A DNA stretch of 64,000 nucleotides. Source: Phymatolithon calcareum. Taxonomy: Eukaryota > Rhodophyta > Florideophyceae > Hapalidiales. A program made the position numbers and the translations under genes. Location: contig OZ345373.1 of NCBI GenBank assembly GCA_977006965.1, forward strand, positions 930,001-994,000. The letters are read 5' to 3'. Below are positions 1 to 11,579 of this stretch, piece by piece (position 1 is the stretch's first letter; every line of letters starts with the position of its first letter). Below the pieces are notes generated by a model. It was not told the origin of the DNA. It did no database searches and saw nothing but the letters and a program-made list of their open reading frames with translations.

Positions 1-28
1 AGAATGGAAGGTTTATCAAGTTTCGCAT
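1..28 (-). CDS. N-terminal end of a membrane protein gene, cut by the window edge
   Basis: The first 28 bases read on the minus strand as an ATG followed by codons for RNLINLPF, the same start as the complete paralogue at 41605-43149. The DNA that follows (about 29-250) also matches the upstream region of that paralogue. This window therefore begins just inside a second copy of the divergent gene pair seen at 41.6-45.5 kb. Only nine codons are visible, so intactness cannot be judged. Confidence 0.5.
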
Positions 29-724
29 TGTTTCGCTGCTCGCCTATAGTCAAGGAAGCTCTGATGTTTGTCGATACTCGTTCCTGCGAATGTGTAAACT
101 TTATGGCAGACAGATCTGATGGGAGATGTCTTAAAAGTTTATGGCACCGGAAAGTACTGCCGGAGAGGCATTGTTGCTCGATTGCGACGCAGGAATACTT
201 GCATAGCGCGCATTAAAATGCGTTATGCATGAGTTCCCTTCTAAATGGACTCATGTACTGTATCATGCATTGGTAATATAAAACAGAATCAAGTTTCACA
301 AATGCCTGTTGTTTGTAATCCTATATATCATATGTTAATTCTAATGATTTTTTAGGAAGTCCTTTCGGAAACGTCTCCCTCAAAGCTTGGTAGGAAAAAA
401 CAGTACCATGGTTTCTTGCCTACACGTCACTCAAAAAGAAGCGCATTGCGACATAGCATACATAGAAGCACAAGTGTACTCTCGATTGCAACCAAATTTT
501 TAATATTTTGTAAAGCACGGAGGTCGTAGAATGACAGCGTCGCCAGTTGGGGTAAAGAGGATTTTTCAGAAATCAAACAATCAGAAATGTCGTAGGGGAA
601 ATTGTAAAAAAATCACGTGCAGTCTGTGCCACTGATTCCTCGCCCTTTTATTAAATCCGGGCACTGGCGATGCAAGAATCGGACCACTTCACCAAGTTGT
701 GAACATCTCTCGTTTTCGGCCAAC
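29..724. promoter_or_regulatory. Shared upstream region of a divergent gene pair
   Basis: This interval separates two divergently read genes and is paralogous to 43150-44056. The similarity runs through most of it, including the runs near 100-140 and 500-600. A TATA-like TAATATAAAA lies near 272. At 586-598 the sequence AATGTCGTAGGGG is uninterrupted, whereas the paralogue carries a 162-bp insertion flanked by duplicated copies of that 13-mer, so this is the empty site. No coding potential is seen apart from a short open extension of the downstream gene. Confidence 0.4.
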
Positions 725-2131
725 ATGGTGCTACAATTGGACATGCGAATTTCGGTAAACTCATGGAACGTCATCAAGTTCGTCCTCTTCCAGCTCCTCA
801 TCTCTCTCTGCTTCGCTCGACTGTGGGAAGCTTTTGTTCGTAATCGCACATATCGCATAGTCTATAACGGTGGCATTGCCAAGCTCTTCACATCGGGAAT
901 CGGCAGACTGTCGCCCGCGCAAGTAATGGTATCCCGCTCCCGACGTACCGTCAACTCAAAGCTCATCCTTCTTGTCGTCAATGTCTCACTGCTAATCTCG
1001 CTCCTTTTGGTTGAGTACGGAAGCATATCGACGCCAGTGTTTCATGACGCAAACACAACCAAAATTTCATGTCACAACAATTTGGTTAGCGAGCTACTTG
1101 GGAAAAAGCGAAATGTTAGTGGTCTGTATCCGATGAAGTTGTCTCTCGGCGAATACAAGTATCATGCCTCAAGATCTCGCATTTTGCTCAACGTCAGAGT
1201 GCGTAACAGTACTTCCAATTCGTTTCTCCCCACGAAATCGACGCCCCAGTCTGTTGTCAAGCTATGCGGAATGCTGTCACCATCGTGCGAAAGCTCGTTT
1301 GCCAATGCAAAGCTTGGCAAGCTGTCGGGGGTTTTCGAGGTTAAAGCCGGGCAAACGCTACAAGAACTGTTTTTGAGTCGGAATGCAGAATTAGCTGATT
1401 ATAACATTTCAACGTCTATCAGACAAGTGGGTTGGATAGATTCAGACAAAAATGAATTCATCAGCTTACTAAAGGCAAAAGTTCTGGAAAATATCTCCTG
1501 CATTTTTCGTGCACATGAAAATTCCACTCGCCCGCTTCTGCATTGCGCGCTGGAGCGCGGCGAATACCTCAACTTCTTCGTATTCCGGGAACCAAAGAAC
1601 AACGTGTACGAAATTTTTTACTCTGCACAGCCGATGTTAAAGAACAGGACTGATGTACAGTACTCTATCTCAGCGCTCTATGAGCACAGCGTATTCGGAG
1701 TGGAAAAACGCTTCGTTCCGTCCACAACGGTCGCCCTATTGCAGATTCTGCACTATCCAAATATCCTGCGCAGCTTTACTGGGACAGACAGCACCCTGCT
1801 TCAGGTACTAAAGGAGCAGAATGTCTGGGCGCTCCTCGGTATGGTGTCCGGAAATAGCGCAATCGAACAAGTCATTCTCAAGACCACTGGGGTGAATGCT
1901 GCTGTCAATGAGCAGTTTATTATCGGTTTTTGTATGATTTTACTCATTTGCCTAATTCTGCTTGCTTTCAACTGCGCTGAGCGCTGCAGGGGAAAACCAA
2001 AACTCAATCTTCCTGTGGCTGATGCTGAGCTATTGCGCTATATTCGGGAAATCGAAAACATTGGGAAAGAGAATGGCGAAAAACGGTTACATTCGCCTCC
2101 GTTGTGCAAAAGAAGATGTGGATCGAACTAG
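725..2131 (+). CDS. Multi-pass membrane protein of unknown function, copy 1
   Basis: I do not recognise this 468-residue protein. Visible features are a hydrophobic segment at about residues 16-34, a second at about 79-97, a long polar region of roughly 300 residues with several N-x-S/T sequons and cysteines, and a third strong hydrophobic segment at about 397-416, followed by a basic cytoplasmic-like tail. The ATG at 725 gives the same N-terminal length as the distant paralogue at 41605-43149. The frame is open upstream to 617 but without an ATG. A near-identical copy lies at 44057-45472. The motif LLGMVSGNSAIE near residue 375 is kept even in the diverged paralogue and may mark a functional site. 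Most likely it is a surface or endomembrane protein with a large lumenal or external domain. Confidence 0.7.
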   Translation: MVLQLDMRISVNSWNVIKFVLFQLLISLCFARLWEAFVRNRTYRIVYNGGIAKLFTSGIGRLSPAQVMVSRSRRTVNSKLILLVVNVSLLISLLLVEYGSISTPVFHDANTTKISCHNNLVSELLGKKRNVSGLYPMKLSLGEYKYHASRSRILLNVRVRNSTSNSFLPTKSTPQSVVKLCGMLSPSCESSFANAKLGKLSGVFEVKAGQTLQELFLSRNAELADYNISTSIRQVGWIDSDKNEFISLLKAKVLENISCIFRAHENSTRPLLHCALERGEYLNFFVFREPKNNVYEIFYSAQPMLKNRTDVQYSISALYEHSVFGVEKRFVPSTTVALLQILHYPNILRSFTGTDSTLLQVLKEQNVWALLGMVSGNSAIEQVILKTTGVNAAVNEQFIIGFCMILLICLILLAFNCAERCRGKPKLNLPVADAELLRYIREIENIGKENGEKRLHSPPLCKRRCGSN

Positions 2132-2285
2132 TCCAGAAATATAAATCCTTTCAGATCTTGAGCAAAATTTACTGGACATAAAGCTCTATCAATTGTCCAG
2201 GAGTTTTCATTGAAACCCTAGTTTCGCGCAGAAACTCGTGTCGAACGGAGCTGTGCATCAATTACAAGTTTTCTGACCAATACGT

Positions 2286-3890
2286 TTGTGGGGTTGCAAA
2301 GAGGAATCCAGAATAGACGCTAGAGGTGGGCGACAGGCAGAGAAGGAGCGCTTTCCTAACGCCATGTCGTATTCAAAGTAGATGATAACTCAGGACTACA
2401 GCGCTGCCTTTCGAGCCCCATCGCGGAGAAAGCCGTTTAAAAAGAAGTTACAAACATATCTGCTGACGATTTCGCCACCTTTTCGAATTTTTGAATGCAT
2501 TATTTCTAAAAGGCTCACGGTCTTATTGGCCATGAAGGCAGGTGTCCTCCCTTGTCCCGTGAAAAAAGAAGTTCCACCCTTCCTCCGACTCCAGAAAGCG
2601 AATTGCAGGCTCCTGTGCACCCACTGCCTAATCCATCACTTCCCATACCCCCATAAAGAAAAGAAGAGATGAGGAGACAGCACACTCGGTGACGCGTTAA
2701 AAGATATAAAAATCCTCGTGCCCAGAAAATCCCACTCCGAGCAATAAGAAACCAGATTTGCAAAGCGCGGTCGACTCTAGAACCATGCACTTTCTCACGC
2801 TGAGACAGCGCGAAAGAACTCGTGATCGGCTCAAGGGATGTCGACGCGATAACTTCGCTGTCCGTAAGCTGACATCAAGGGATATCGATTGCAGTGACCC
2901 TTCCTGGGCACCGCTATCCCTGCCAGTAGACGACTCTTCCGTGTGGGTGCCAGAAGGTCCACGCAGAAGATAGGCCTACCGGAGGTACTGGTAAGCCGTA
3001 ATCCAATCAAGGTGTTGGTTTCTGCATATCCTGTGATTACCAGAACACTGGAGTCTTTCTCCTGCCCTTGCTACATTGCTAATCGAGCTGATTACTACTT
3101 AAGCACAATAAAGGCAGTGCCATCGGAAACGAGCAACCGCTTGGCGACCTAGCCTCTCAATCTCTCCTGTTCCCAACGATACCATCGTTCCCACCTTTTC
3201 TTTCACCCTGGCACGCCGTGAGGCTTTACACGACGAAATCCTGGAGATCTGCTCCAAGAACGTGAAGAACAAATATAGGATACGTGACTTAGCGCTATAA
3301 ATAGCCTCTCAGGTGCTAAAAAGACGACGAGATTTTCAATTAAACTCACATGCATCTATCCTCACAGCCTTACAAGTATACGGGCAAGGATTCCTCAATT
3401 GCTGATTTGCTTATACCAGCTCAGGTTCCGTGTTTAGACTTTGGAGATGAACCTCGACGTCCGGCATGGAATTAGTTGCTTTCACCTTGGCATCGGCAAG
3501 TATAGGTGTTGGTTTTTAGCTCTTCCTGCTCTGCACTCGCTTAGCTTGCGGTAGGTCAGGCTGCCTTTTATAGTTTTTCTGTAGATACTATTCTAGTAAT
3601 TGTGTGGTATTAAATTACGTAGCATCTCGTTTGGGATTCGGGTATCTATTCAGCAACTATAGCCCTATCGTAGTGTGTGCTGTCCAAATGGTCCCTAGGT
3701 CAGAAACCAGGAGCTTAAAAATTACATGGGAAATCTTGCATGTAACCTAAAGTAGAATCAAGGCGTCTTCGTGCGATGCGCAATGCGCCTTGTTTCCCTA
3801 ATCTTTATATCTTAGTGTTTGCAGTTAAAAAAGTACTTCATCATTTTCCATTATATTAATAATGTTCTTGCTGAATATAAGACAAGGAAC
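2286..3890. repeat. Dispersed non-coding repeat block, copy 1
   Basis: This stretch begins about 150 bases after the membrane protein gene. It is repeated, with divergence, at about 30590-31230 and 47654-48990, and its first part also at 27918-28010 and 41262-41420. Shared landmarks are the GGCAGGCAGAGAAGG start region, the CGCCACCTTTTCGAATTT run near 2475 and the AGCCTTACAAGTATACGGG run near 3368. The last is the reverse complement of the A-type LINE tail, so the block contains old LINE debris. No gene is visible. Confidence 0.55.
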
Positions 3891-4414
3891 GAGAAGGGAC
3901 AGTAACACTAGCGAGACAGGAACTCGAAGTCGGCACAAGTACAGTCCGCGCATGAGGAGCACCTCCGCTACAGGAACTTGGGAGAAGTACCGGTGTTGAA
4001 GAAGCGGTAAGAGCTTTACACTTATTCGTTCTGTGAGCGCTCCCTTTGTTTGGCACTGCAAGCAAACCAGGAAATGTCCATCATCTACAGACCAGTGACG
4101 GAGGAGTTCGGAAAACAGAATCCCGTACTCTACAAACTGATCATTACCGACAACCTATCCGCATGCTGCAAGTGAGGTCTTGTCACGAGGGCTTGCCGCA
4201 ATAGAATTTTTAGTGCTTGGTGAGGACAGCGCAATAGATATAGCAATAAGAGTCATGGCGACTACGTTGCAATAAGAACTGAAATAGAAGATGGCGGGCA
4301 CTATGAAGGCAATATGTAAAATCTGTATCATATTCAAGATATGCGTCTGGGAATACCACTTACTCTCTTTGCAATACGTATGGCAATGAGCTCGGACTCT
4401 TGCAATCGTGCTGC
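3891..4414. other. Stretch without a recognisable gene
   Basis: Only short open frames without recognisable protein character are present. The interval ends at the target site of the following LINE. Confidence 0.4.
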
Positions 4415-4427
4415 CATAGAAATCTAC

Positions 4428-6533
4428 TTTTTTTTTTTTTTTTCCTTTCAAGTTTATTTAAAAGCCCCACAGACTTCCGAAGATATGGGCAAGGCTTCCT
4501 CTGGTGCTACCTACCTTTGTGTAGCTCACAAAACGTCCACTAGAATCGCAGACGGGAAAACTTAGGACTCAAAGTAGTCCTATCTCAGTCCTCTACGGGA
4601 TTGTTGGTGCTTGGACTCGACCTCTTTTTGCCTTGCATTCTGCGGATTAATACAGGCCTTCTTCGTTCTCCATGCGTTCTATGAGTGTCTTGCTAAATAG
4701 TAAGAGCTCATCTAGCGCCTTTTCTGTTTCCAGTCGTTTTTCTCCTTCGAGTTCGTACCCTGCTAGCGTGCGTTCAAGGGTCTCCATATGCTCTCTGGCT
4801 CTGGTGCCGAATTCTTCAGTCATACTTGTTGTTGACACCTGTGGGAATCTGCCACAGGCATACTGCAGTGCGAGTTGTCTGTGCTTCACCTTGGGGAACT
4901 TGAGGATTGCTGGCAATTCTCTTGTTTTGTCGTATGGTATCTTTCTTTTCCGCTCCGATTCTAGGCGGTCTCCTTCCATTTCCAGAAATTTCGATCGAAG
5001 TGCTTGCGAAGATTGGTTTGCTTGGATATGCTTTACCGCTTCACCGAACGGCTCTCTGGTCTCCATCGCGGCGATATCTTTCTTCGTGTACTGCCATTCA
5101 TCGTTGTTTCTTCTTTCTGGCACTTCCTTTGAATACATACGTTCTTTCGCCTTGTTCCTTCTCAGCATTTTGAAGGCCAAGATTTCTCGTCGATGTGCGG
5201 CCGCCTGGATCCGGCACAGGAGACGGAGCCTATCCGTCCTTCCTCGGGCCAGTGGCCCGAATACTTGATTGAAGAATGTTGCTTCTACTTCCTTGACGGC
5301 ATTTTGTACGTCTTCTGTCCAGGGCGTTAAGTGCATTGCGTACTCCCAGCGTGGCAGTACTAGTGCCTTGTATATCTGAATACACTTCTGTATACTCAGC
5401 CCTTTCTTGAACACTCACAGTGTACGCAACTCGTACACGGCCGTCCTTGATTTCTTTAGTCGTTGCATCATTAACGTATCTGTAACTCCTCCGGGGTCTA
5501 GGGATACTCCAAGGTACGTGACCTCCGGAACTTGTGCTAGCACCTTGTTCGCTAGCTTGAATGTCTTGCCCAATGTTTCTTCTGATTCGAGGACTTCGCT
5601 TTTCCCTTGTTTAGTGTTCCAAGTCATCTCTCGCTCTTGTGCCCATTGGGTAGCTATATCCAATAGTCCTTGCAGTGCCGCGGGTGATTTCCCAGAGAGA
5701 AGAACATCGTCTGCGAAGAGGATAGCCGGTACTTCAGCCCAGGTTTTTGATGCCCGGCTCATTCGTTCTGCGAATTCATCCATGAAGATGTTGTAGAGGC
5801 TTGGACTGAGAGGGGACCCTTGTGGGACTCCCCTGTCCACTAGAAACCAGTTCCTGTTCGCATCACCAATTGTTGCTACCCAGGATGGTGTCAAGAACGC
5901 CTCTGCCATTGCGCAGATCTCCTTGGGCAGTACTTGTCTCATTCTGTTCACCAGGTGTACTCTCGGTACTGTGTCGTAGGCAGCCTTAAGGTCCAATACT
6001 GCTACACATCTCTGATCCTCTTTTAGTAGCTCAGTAGCTCTTAGGATGGCCAGTTCAGTGCTCTTCCCGTTTTGGAACCCAAGCTGATACCAGTGGTTTG
6101 CGTATACTGTGCGCAGCTTCATATCGATAGCTGTCTCAATAATTTTCCTTGCGTGGCTCAGCAAGGAAATCGGTCGGTAGTTTCCGGGGTCCTCATGTGC
6201 CCCCTTCTTGTGTATTGGGACGAGGAGCGCTTTCTGCCAGTGCAGAGGCGTGTCTCCACACCTCCCGCAGGCCTCCCACAAGGCTGTAAGCACTTCAGTG
6301 TTGAGCGATATATCGACTTTTAGCATTTCAGCCTTCACCTCGTCTAAGCCTGGTGCCTTTCCGTTTGGTGCTTTACGGATAGCCGCTTCAATTTTTGTCC
6401 TCATGTCCTCTGTACAGGAGAGTTTTCTTAGTCCGGGTTGCCACTTTTCGGTGCTATGGCATGTCGCTGAGATATGGGCTGAGAATTTCGCGCAATTCAT
6501 GGGGCTTCCTGTCATCTCGTTTCTTAGCTTTCT
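4428..6533 (-). mobile_element. LINE-A: 5'-truncated non-LTR retrotransposon
   Basis: The element reads right to left. It ends with a run of about 15 A (seen as T at 4428-4442), preceded by an AATAAA-like signal. It is flanked by a 13-bp TSD, CATAGAAATCTAC, at 4415-4427 and 6534-6546. Its frame encodes reverse transcriptase with motif A (AYDTVPR), motif B (GVPQGSPLSPSLYN) and the catalytic FADDV. The C-terminal region after RT contains the EYAMHLTPW motif shared by all LINEs here. The frame runs from the 5' junction to the stop at 4647, broken once by TGA at 5415-5417 in the motif RTL*VFKKGLS, where relatives have glycine. No endonuclease domain remains because of the 5' truncation. Confidence 0.9.
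4647..6533 (-). pseudogene. LINE-A reverse transcriptase reading frame with one stop
   Basis: Reverse transcriptase for target-primed integration. The region before motif A contains the conserved KAPGLDEVKAEM, then PIHKKGAHEDPGNYRPISLL, typical of non-LTR elements. The catalytic FADDV is intact. One nonsense codon (TGA, 5415-5417) separates the RT part (minus, 6533 to 5418) from a C-terminal part of about 255 residues (minus, 5414 to 4647). Both parts are in the same frame, so no indel is involved. The missing N-terminus lies beyond the truncation point at the TSD. It is not expected to be active. Confidence 0.85.
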
Positions 6534-6867
6534 CATAGAAATCTACTGCAATATTTTGCAAATGCAATATTTTGCATACCAGCACTGCTACTAGCTCGGA
6601 TTATGATTTAATTTTGCGAGCAGTTCGAACGTGCCGGAAGAGGCGTACTACGTCCCAACAACGAGATCGACCTCCTGTGCATAAATTGCATGCAACAGAG
6701 AACCAGAGCTGGCGACTATAGAAGCATTCATGCATCTGGAATAAAATAGAGAAACGTCTTTACTTCAAAGTACCATATCCTTCAGGAAGCACTCCACTGT
6801 GTAATTGGGACTCTTCACAGAAACAAACACAAGTAGAACGATATTGTCGTCAGTGAATCTTCGCTGC

Positions 6868-7215
6868 TCATCTCGACTTGTAGACACATTCACTGAGGCG
6901 CACAGCGTCATTATACGAGATGCAGGTCTGGAAGTTCGAGTAATCCAGCTCCCAAGAAATGGTCTCCTTGCCGCAACGCTGCAGAATTTCTCTGTGTTTG
7001 GAACTGAGCCTTTTGTTCGTACAAACTTCCAGGCGGTACAGACCCGTAATACCAAGACAAAGTTTGTCTGGATAACATGCCAATGTGGTGTACCTGCTGC
7101 AAGAGTGGGTAGCAGTCGGTGCGAGTTGATAAAATTTATCAAGGCAAGCAGCGTTACCAAAAACGACGAGGTAGAAGAGTGAGACGATAAGCATAACCTT
7201 CTTGGTGAACTTCAT
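6868..7215 (-). CDS. Small secreted cysteine-rich protein, copy 1
   Basis: The 115-residue protein starts MKFTKKVMLIVSLFYLVVFG, a textbook signal peptide with a basic start and hydrophobic core, and likely cleavage after NA near residue 22. The mature part of about 93 residues has eight cysteines, an even number that would suit four disulphides. I do not recognise the family. Near-identical copies lie at 24691-25038 and 37526-37873, and a cut one is at 63872-64000. Differences between copies include several conservative changes and the cysteines are all kept. The opposite strand is also open in all copies but lacks an ATG, so this strand is preferred. A secreted effector, adhesion or defence role is possible but not shown. 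Confidence 0.65.
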   Translation of the reverse strand: MKFTKKVMLIVSLFYLVVFGNAACLDKFYQLAPTATHSCSRYTTLACYPDKLCLGITGLYRLEVCTNKRLSSKHREILQRCGKETISWELDYSNFQTCISYNDAVRLSECVYKSR

Positions 7216-7357
7216 TGTGAAAGTTTTGACTTCAGAGACCTTGTGTTTGATCGAGAATGTCTAAGGATGTCATGGCGATCTATCTTAAGTATCCTGTCGG
7301 CGCAAGAAATTGCTGGGTGAGACATAAATTTTCAATATGTGTACACGCGCTGCATGT

Positions 7358-9548
7358 TTTTTTTTGAATTTTGAATTTATTAAACGCCCTCAGAAACACT
7401 CATAAGACTGTAAGGGAGATGCGTTTCAGATGCTACTACCTTGGTAGCTCCGTTAAAGCCCGCAAAAGCTCGTTGCTATCGTCGTAGCCCTAGCTGCAAA
7501 AACTCTCCTCCAGAGAAGGTGGAGGGAAAAGCTTAGAGTCCACTTGTCCTGTTCGTAGGAATCTCAGCGTCGCCGTTCTATTTTGTCTTGGTCTATTCCA
7601 TGTCGTCATAAAAGACGATTGTGAGGAATAGTACTTTGTCAAGTGCCTTTTCAGTCTCACTAGTCTCCTCTTCTGTTTGTCGATATCTTTGAAGGTACAC
7701 TTCGAGCTTGTTCCTGATTTCACCGAATTTGTCTTCCAGAAGTGTGGTACTCAATGGGGGAAAACGTCCGAATGCCCATTTAATCGCCAAATGGCGGTGA
7801 CGTGCTTTCGGTAGTCTGATGATGGCGGGAGTAGACCCGGGAATATCATAAGGAATATTCCTCTTTCTGCTCGCCTCCAAGCCTTCTCCTTCGTCTTTAA
7901 AGAGCAGGTCCCTCAACGATTTTGCTGAAACTCGCTGCTTAAGATAGGTTAGTGCCGTCTCGAATAGGTCGTGATGTAACATTGATGATATGTCACGACA
8001 CACCCATTGCAATTCCTCAACGTCTCTTTCCTCTCTTGGGACTGCGAGCAAGCCCATTTTCCTTGTTCTGGCTCGTTCAAGCATTCGTAACGCTAGAACT
8101 AATCTTCTGTCTTCCGCATTATGTATGCGACAGAGAAGACGAAGTCTTGCGGTTCGATTTTTTGCGATTGGACCAAATACTTGTCCAAAAAAAGTCTTCT
8201 CCACGTCTGCAATAGCTGTTTGAACTCTTGTCGTCCATGGCGTCAGGTGCATGGCATATTCCCATCTTGGCTGTATCAAGGCCTTGTACATCTTGATTGC
8301 TTTTAAGGGGCTGAGTCCCCGGGCTGTTACACCAAGGGATCTCAGCTGATACACTGCTATCTTAGCCTGTCGGATGCGTTCAAGCATTTTCTTGTCGGTA
8401 ACTCCCTCACTGCTGAGTGATATGCCAAGGTATGGGACTTCTTTGACTTTTGTCAGCGTTTTCCCAGAAAGTTTGAATGTGAGTGATCTTGTGCCTTCGG
8501 AGAGAAGAACTTCGCTCTTCCCGGCTTTCGTGTTCCACCTCATTTGTCTATCTCTTGCCCATTGTGAAGAAATATTTAACAGCCTCTGTAGTCCGACTGG
8601 TGATTTTGCCGTTAGGAGCACGTCGTCCGCAAAAAGAACTGCTGCCACGTCGGCAACATCCCTTGGAACTTGGCTTATTCTTTCTGCGAATTCGTCCATG
8701 AATAGATTATACAAACTTGGGCTCAGCGGGGATCCCTGAGGTACTCCCCTGTCGATTAGAAACCACTTTTGCTGGGGATCGCCAATCGTTGATACCCAGG
8801 ACGGTGTCAAGAAAGCCTCGATCATCTCGCATAGGTCTTGTGGTAGAACAACTCTCATTCGCTCTTGCAAGTACTTTCGTGGGACTGTGTCGTACGCTGC
8901 CGTCAAGTCCAATACTGCAATGCATCCCTGCCCTCCGTTCTGTAGTTACAGAGCCCTTAAGATTGCTAGCTCCGTGCTCTTGCCTTTTTGGAATCCCAGT
9001 TGGATTCTGTGGTTCTTGTATCTTCGGCGGAGCATAATATCCAGTGCTGACTCAATAATCTTTCGGACTTGACTCAGTAAAGATATTGGTCGGAAATTTT
9101 TTGGATCGTCATGGGCTCCTTTCTTGTGCAGCGGGACTAAGAGAGCTTTTAGCCACGCTGTTGGGAGAACTCCACATCTTCCGCAGGCGGTCCACAGCTC
9201 AAAGACGAGGTCTGCACTTCTATTCAGGTCAGCTTTCATCATTTCGGTCTTCACCTCATCCAGCCCTGGGGCCTTCTTGGTCGGAGCTTTGAGGATTGCG
9301 TTTCTGATAAGGACGCGCATATGCGAAGGGCAACGGAAATAGGAGGATCTTTGTCGCCATCCTCCTTCATCTCGGCATGTCTGGGACACGTGAGCAGTGA
9401 ACAGTGTTTTGTGCAATGGACGGCCAGTCATCTTGTTCCTTGACGTTCTTCTTGTCCTCATCTTCTGCATTCTAGCGATTTGTTTTTTTAAAGAATGTGT
9501 TTGACGGGTCAGTCGAAGGAGATGATCCCCGATGCTACTCAGTCCCGT
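7358..9548 (-). mobile_element. LINE-B: 5'-truncated non-LTR retrotransposon inserted in a repeat unit
   Basis: The element is on the minus strand and its 3' end is a short A-run (T run at 7358-7365). The flanking TSD is ACGCGCTGCATGT at 7345-7357 and 9549-9561. The same target is uninterrupted in the two paralogous units near 25170 and 38006, which confirms both boundaries. Inside are the RT motifs AYDTVPR, GVPQGSPLSP and FADDV and the C-terminal EYAMHLTPW region. The frame from the 5' junction to the stop at 7593 has a single TAA at 8946-8948. Confidence 0.92.
7593..9548 (-). pseudogene. LINE-B reverse transcriptase frame with one stop
   Basis: The reverse transcriptase has KAPGLDEVKTEM and PLHKKGAHDDPKNFRPISLL ahead of motif A, and an intact FADDV. 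The TAA at 8946-8948 lies between AILRAL and LQNGGQGCIAVLDLTAAYD, where LINE-A has a glutamate codon. The frame continues without indels on both sides. The extra residues reported upstream of 9548 in an open frame belong to the host repeat and not to the element. Confidence 0.85.
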
Positions 9549-9616
9549 ACGCGCTGCATGTGCTGTATGCAAATGTCGCACGCACTGCAACAATGCCTCA
9601 AGAAAAGGTGTGGCAC

Positions 9617-9673
9617 TAGTGTTATCATATTCAGAAATTTTCAAATAAAAAAATTCTGAATATGATAACACTA
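9617..9673. repeat. Perfect 20-bp-arm palindrome
   Basis: The arm at 9617-9636 (TAGTGTTATCATATTCAGAA) and that at 9654-9673 are exact reverse complements around a 17-base A/T-rich loop. The paralogous units at 25.2 kb and 38.2 kb carry only one arm, in opposite orientations. It looks like a local inverted duplication peculiar to this copy. Confidence 0.8.
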
Positions 9674-9770
9674 TTTAAAATTCAATAAGTTTCTATTTTT
9701 CTGCTTCCAATTCCGCACCCTCTATCGAGACAGGGAAATACAAGGAAGGTGGAAACTTCTCTTTCCCTCT

Positions 9771-9811
9771 GCGTTACTCGTAATCTACATCATCTAGATT
9801 ACGAGTAACGC
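9771..9811. repeat. Perfect 17-bp-arm palindrome
   Basis: GCGTTACTCGTAATCTA at 9771-9787 is the exact reverse complement of 9795-9811, with a 7-base loop. The same hairpin recurs at about 25399-25439 (one mismatch) and at 38063-38103 (20-bp arms, one-base loop, whole segment inverted). It may be a foldback that promotes inversion. A terminator role cannot be argued from sequence. Confidence 0.8.
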
Positions 9812-10023
9812 GAACCGCTATCACAAGCACTTGGGTGGGTGTGCACTGCAGTTATGCATCTGTTCAGCGAATCGTGCAAGGTTCTATGATATTGTCCGTG
9901 TACGAGTTTGGTAGACTGCATGTTTCCCTTCTAATATACCCATCCTTGTTTCTATCACCAAGAGAGCGGCAACGTTATCACGCAGTCTGAAGGGAAGGCT
10001 TACAAAATGAAACGCCGCTGAAT

Positions 10024-10353
10024 ATGAGCCAGGACGCGTCGGGGGCAGCTTCGAGTATCGAAATTGCACTGCAAAGCGCTTTCGGAAAGGCGCTCGGTAC
10101 AGTAGCGCGTGTTCGTATCGGACAAACTCTGCTATCTATCCGCTCAAAGGAGTCCAACAAGGCTAACTGTCTTGAGGCGCTCAGACGTGTGAAATATAAG
10201 TTCCCTGGGCGGCAGAAGGTCTTCATTTCGAACAAATGGGGATTTACAAAATTCACGAAAGACGAATATGCAGAGCTCAAGGCGGCCGGTCGCATCATCC
10301 CTGATGGATGTTATTGCAAAATCTTAACCAACAAGGGCCCGCTCAACCTTTAA
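10024..10353 (+). pseudogene. C-terminal half of ribosomal protein L10 (uL16), truncated
   Basis: From about 10066 the frame reads as the C-terminal half of eukaryotic RPL10/uL16: AFGKALGTVARVRIGQ, then LEALRRVKYKFPGRQKVFIS, KWGFTKF and IPDGC. It ends with a stop at 10351-10353. The family is normally about 210-220 residues, so roughly the first half is missing. The upstream codons (10024-10065) lie in DNA shared with the repeat units at 25656 and 39725. Those copies lose the similarity exactly where the RPL10 match begins to be strong (after CTGCAAAG). The protein would lack the N-terminal portion that contacts 28S rRNA, so I read it as a truncated gene copy. An upstream exon hidden beyond the repeat cannot be excluded. 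Confidence 0.6.
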
Positions 10354-10731
10354 ACACGTGTTCACGATGGGTCCTGATCAGAGGACAAGCACTGCTTAGT
10401 GAAGTAGGAACATATTTAATCGGTTGCGTGTATGTTTGGTAAGTAAAAGAGTCTTTCTCTTAGCAATCTCGGGAAAGTCGACATGCATTAAATGTCTAAT
10501 CCTTCAAGCCCAGATTCACATTCCCGGCGTAAGGATCCATACGCCGGGGAATGTTTTCCAGTCTACAGTAAACGGAATTGGCGAATTCAAGGTCATCTCA
10601 TTTACAGTTGCAGTATGATCTCATTCAGAAATTCCAGTGTACAGTCTGCACCGCGCGATCGCGGGAATGCATCGATGCATTCCCAATGTCAATTTCCCAT
10701 TTTTCTCCTGTGCCACAGCGATCTCTTAGCA
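10354..10731. other. Gene-free stretch upstream of cytidine deaminase
   Basis: No gene is seen. An imperfect hairpin occurs around CCGGCGTAAGGATCCATACG near 10523, and GCATCGATGC lies near 10667. The promoter of the following gene presumably lies here. Confidence 0.3.
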
Positions 10732-11481
<750 letters not shown>

Positions 11482-11579
11482 TACGCGACATTCGGACAAA
11501 GAATCTATGTCCGTCTACGGCAGTCCGAACCAAAGACGAGAGGACTCCATGCGACTCTTTATGGATTCGCAATGTGACG

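Noticed and set aside
6805-7182. A 125-codon plus-strand frame opposite the secreted protein, open in all three complete copies
   Set aside because: It has no ATG (begins TTG) and no recognisable features. The minus strand has an ATG, a signal peptide and conserved cysteines. Near-identity of the copies explains the shared openness.
8946-9671. N-terminal extension of the LINE-B frame to 9671
   Set aside because: The element ends at the target duplication (9549-9561). The extra codons are read through host repeat DNA.
9771-9811. CRISPR-like or terminator hairpin
   Set aside because: There is no regularly spaced repeat array, the context is eukaryotic, and the hairpin belongs to a dispersed repeat unit.
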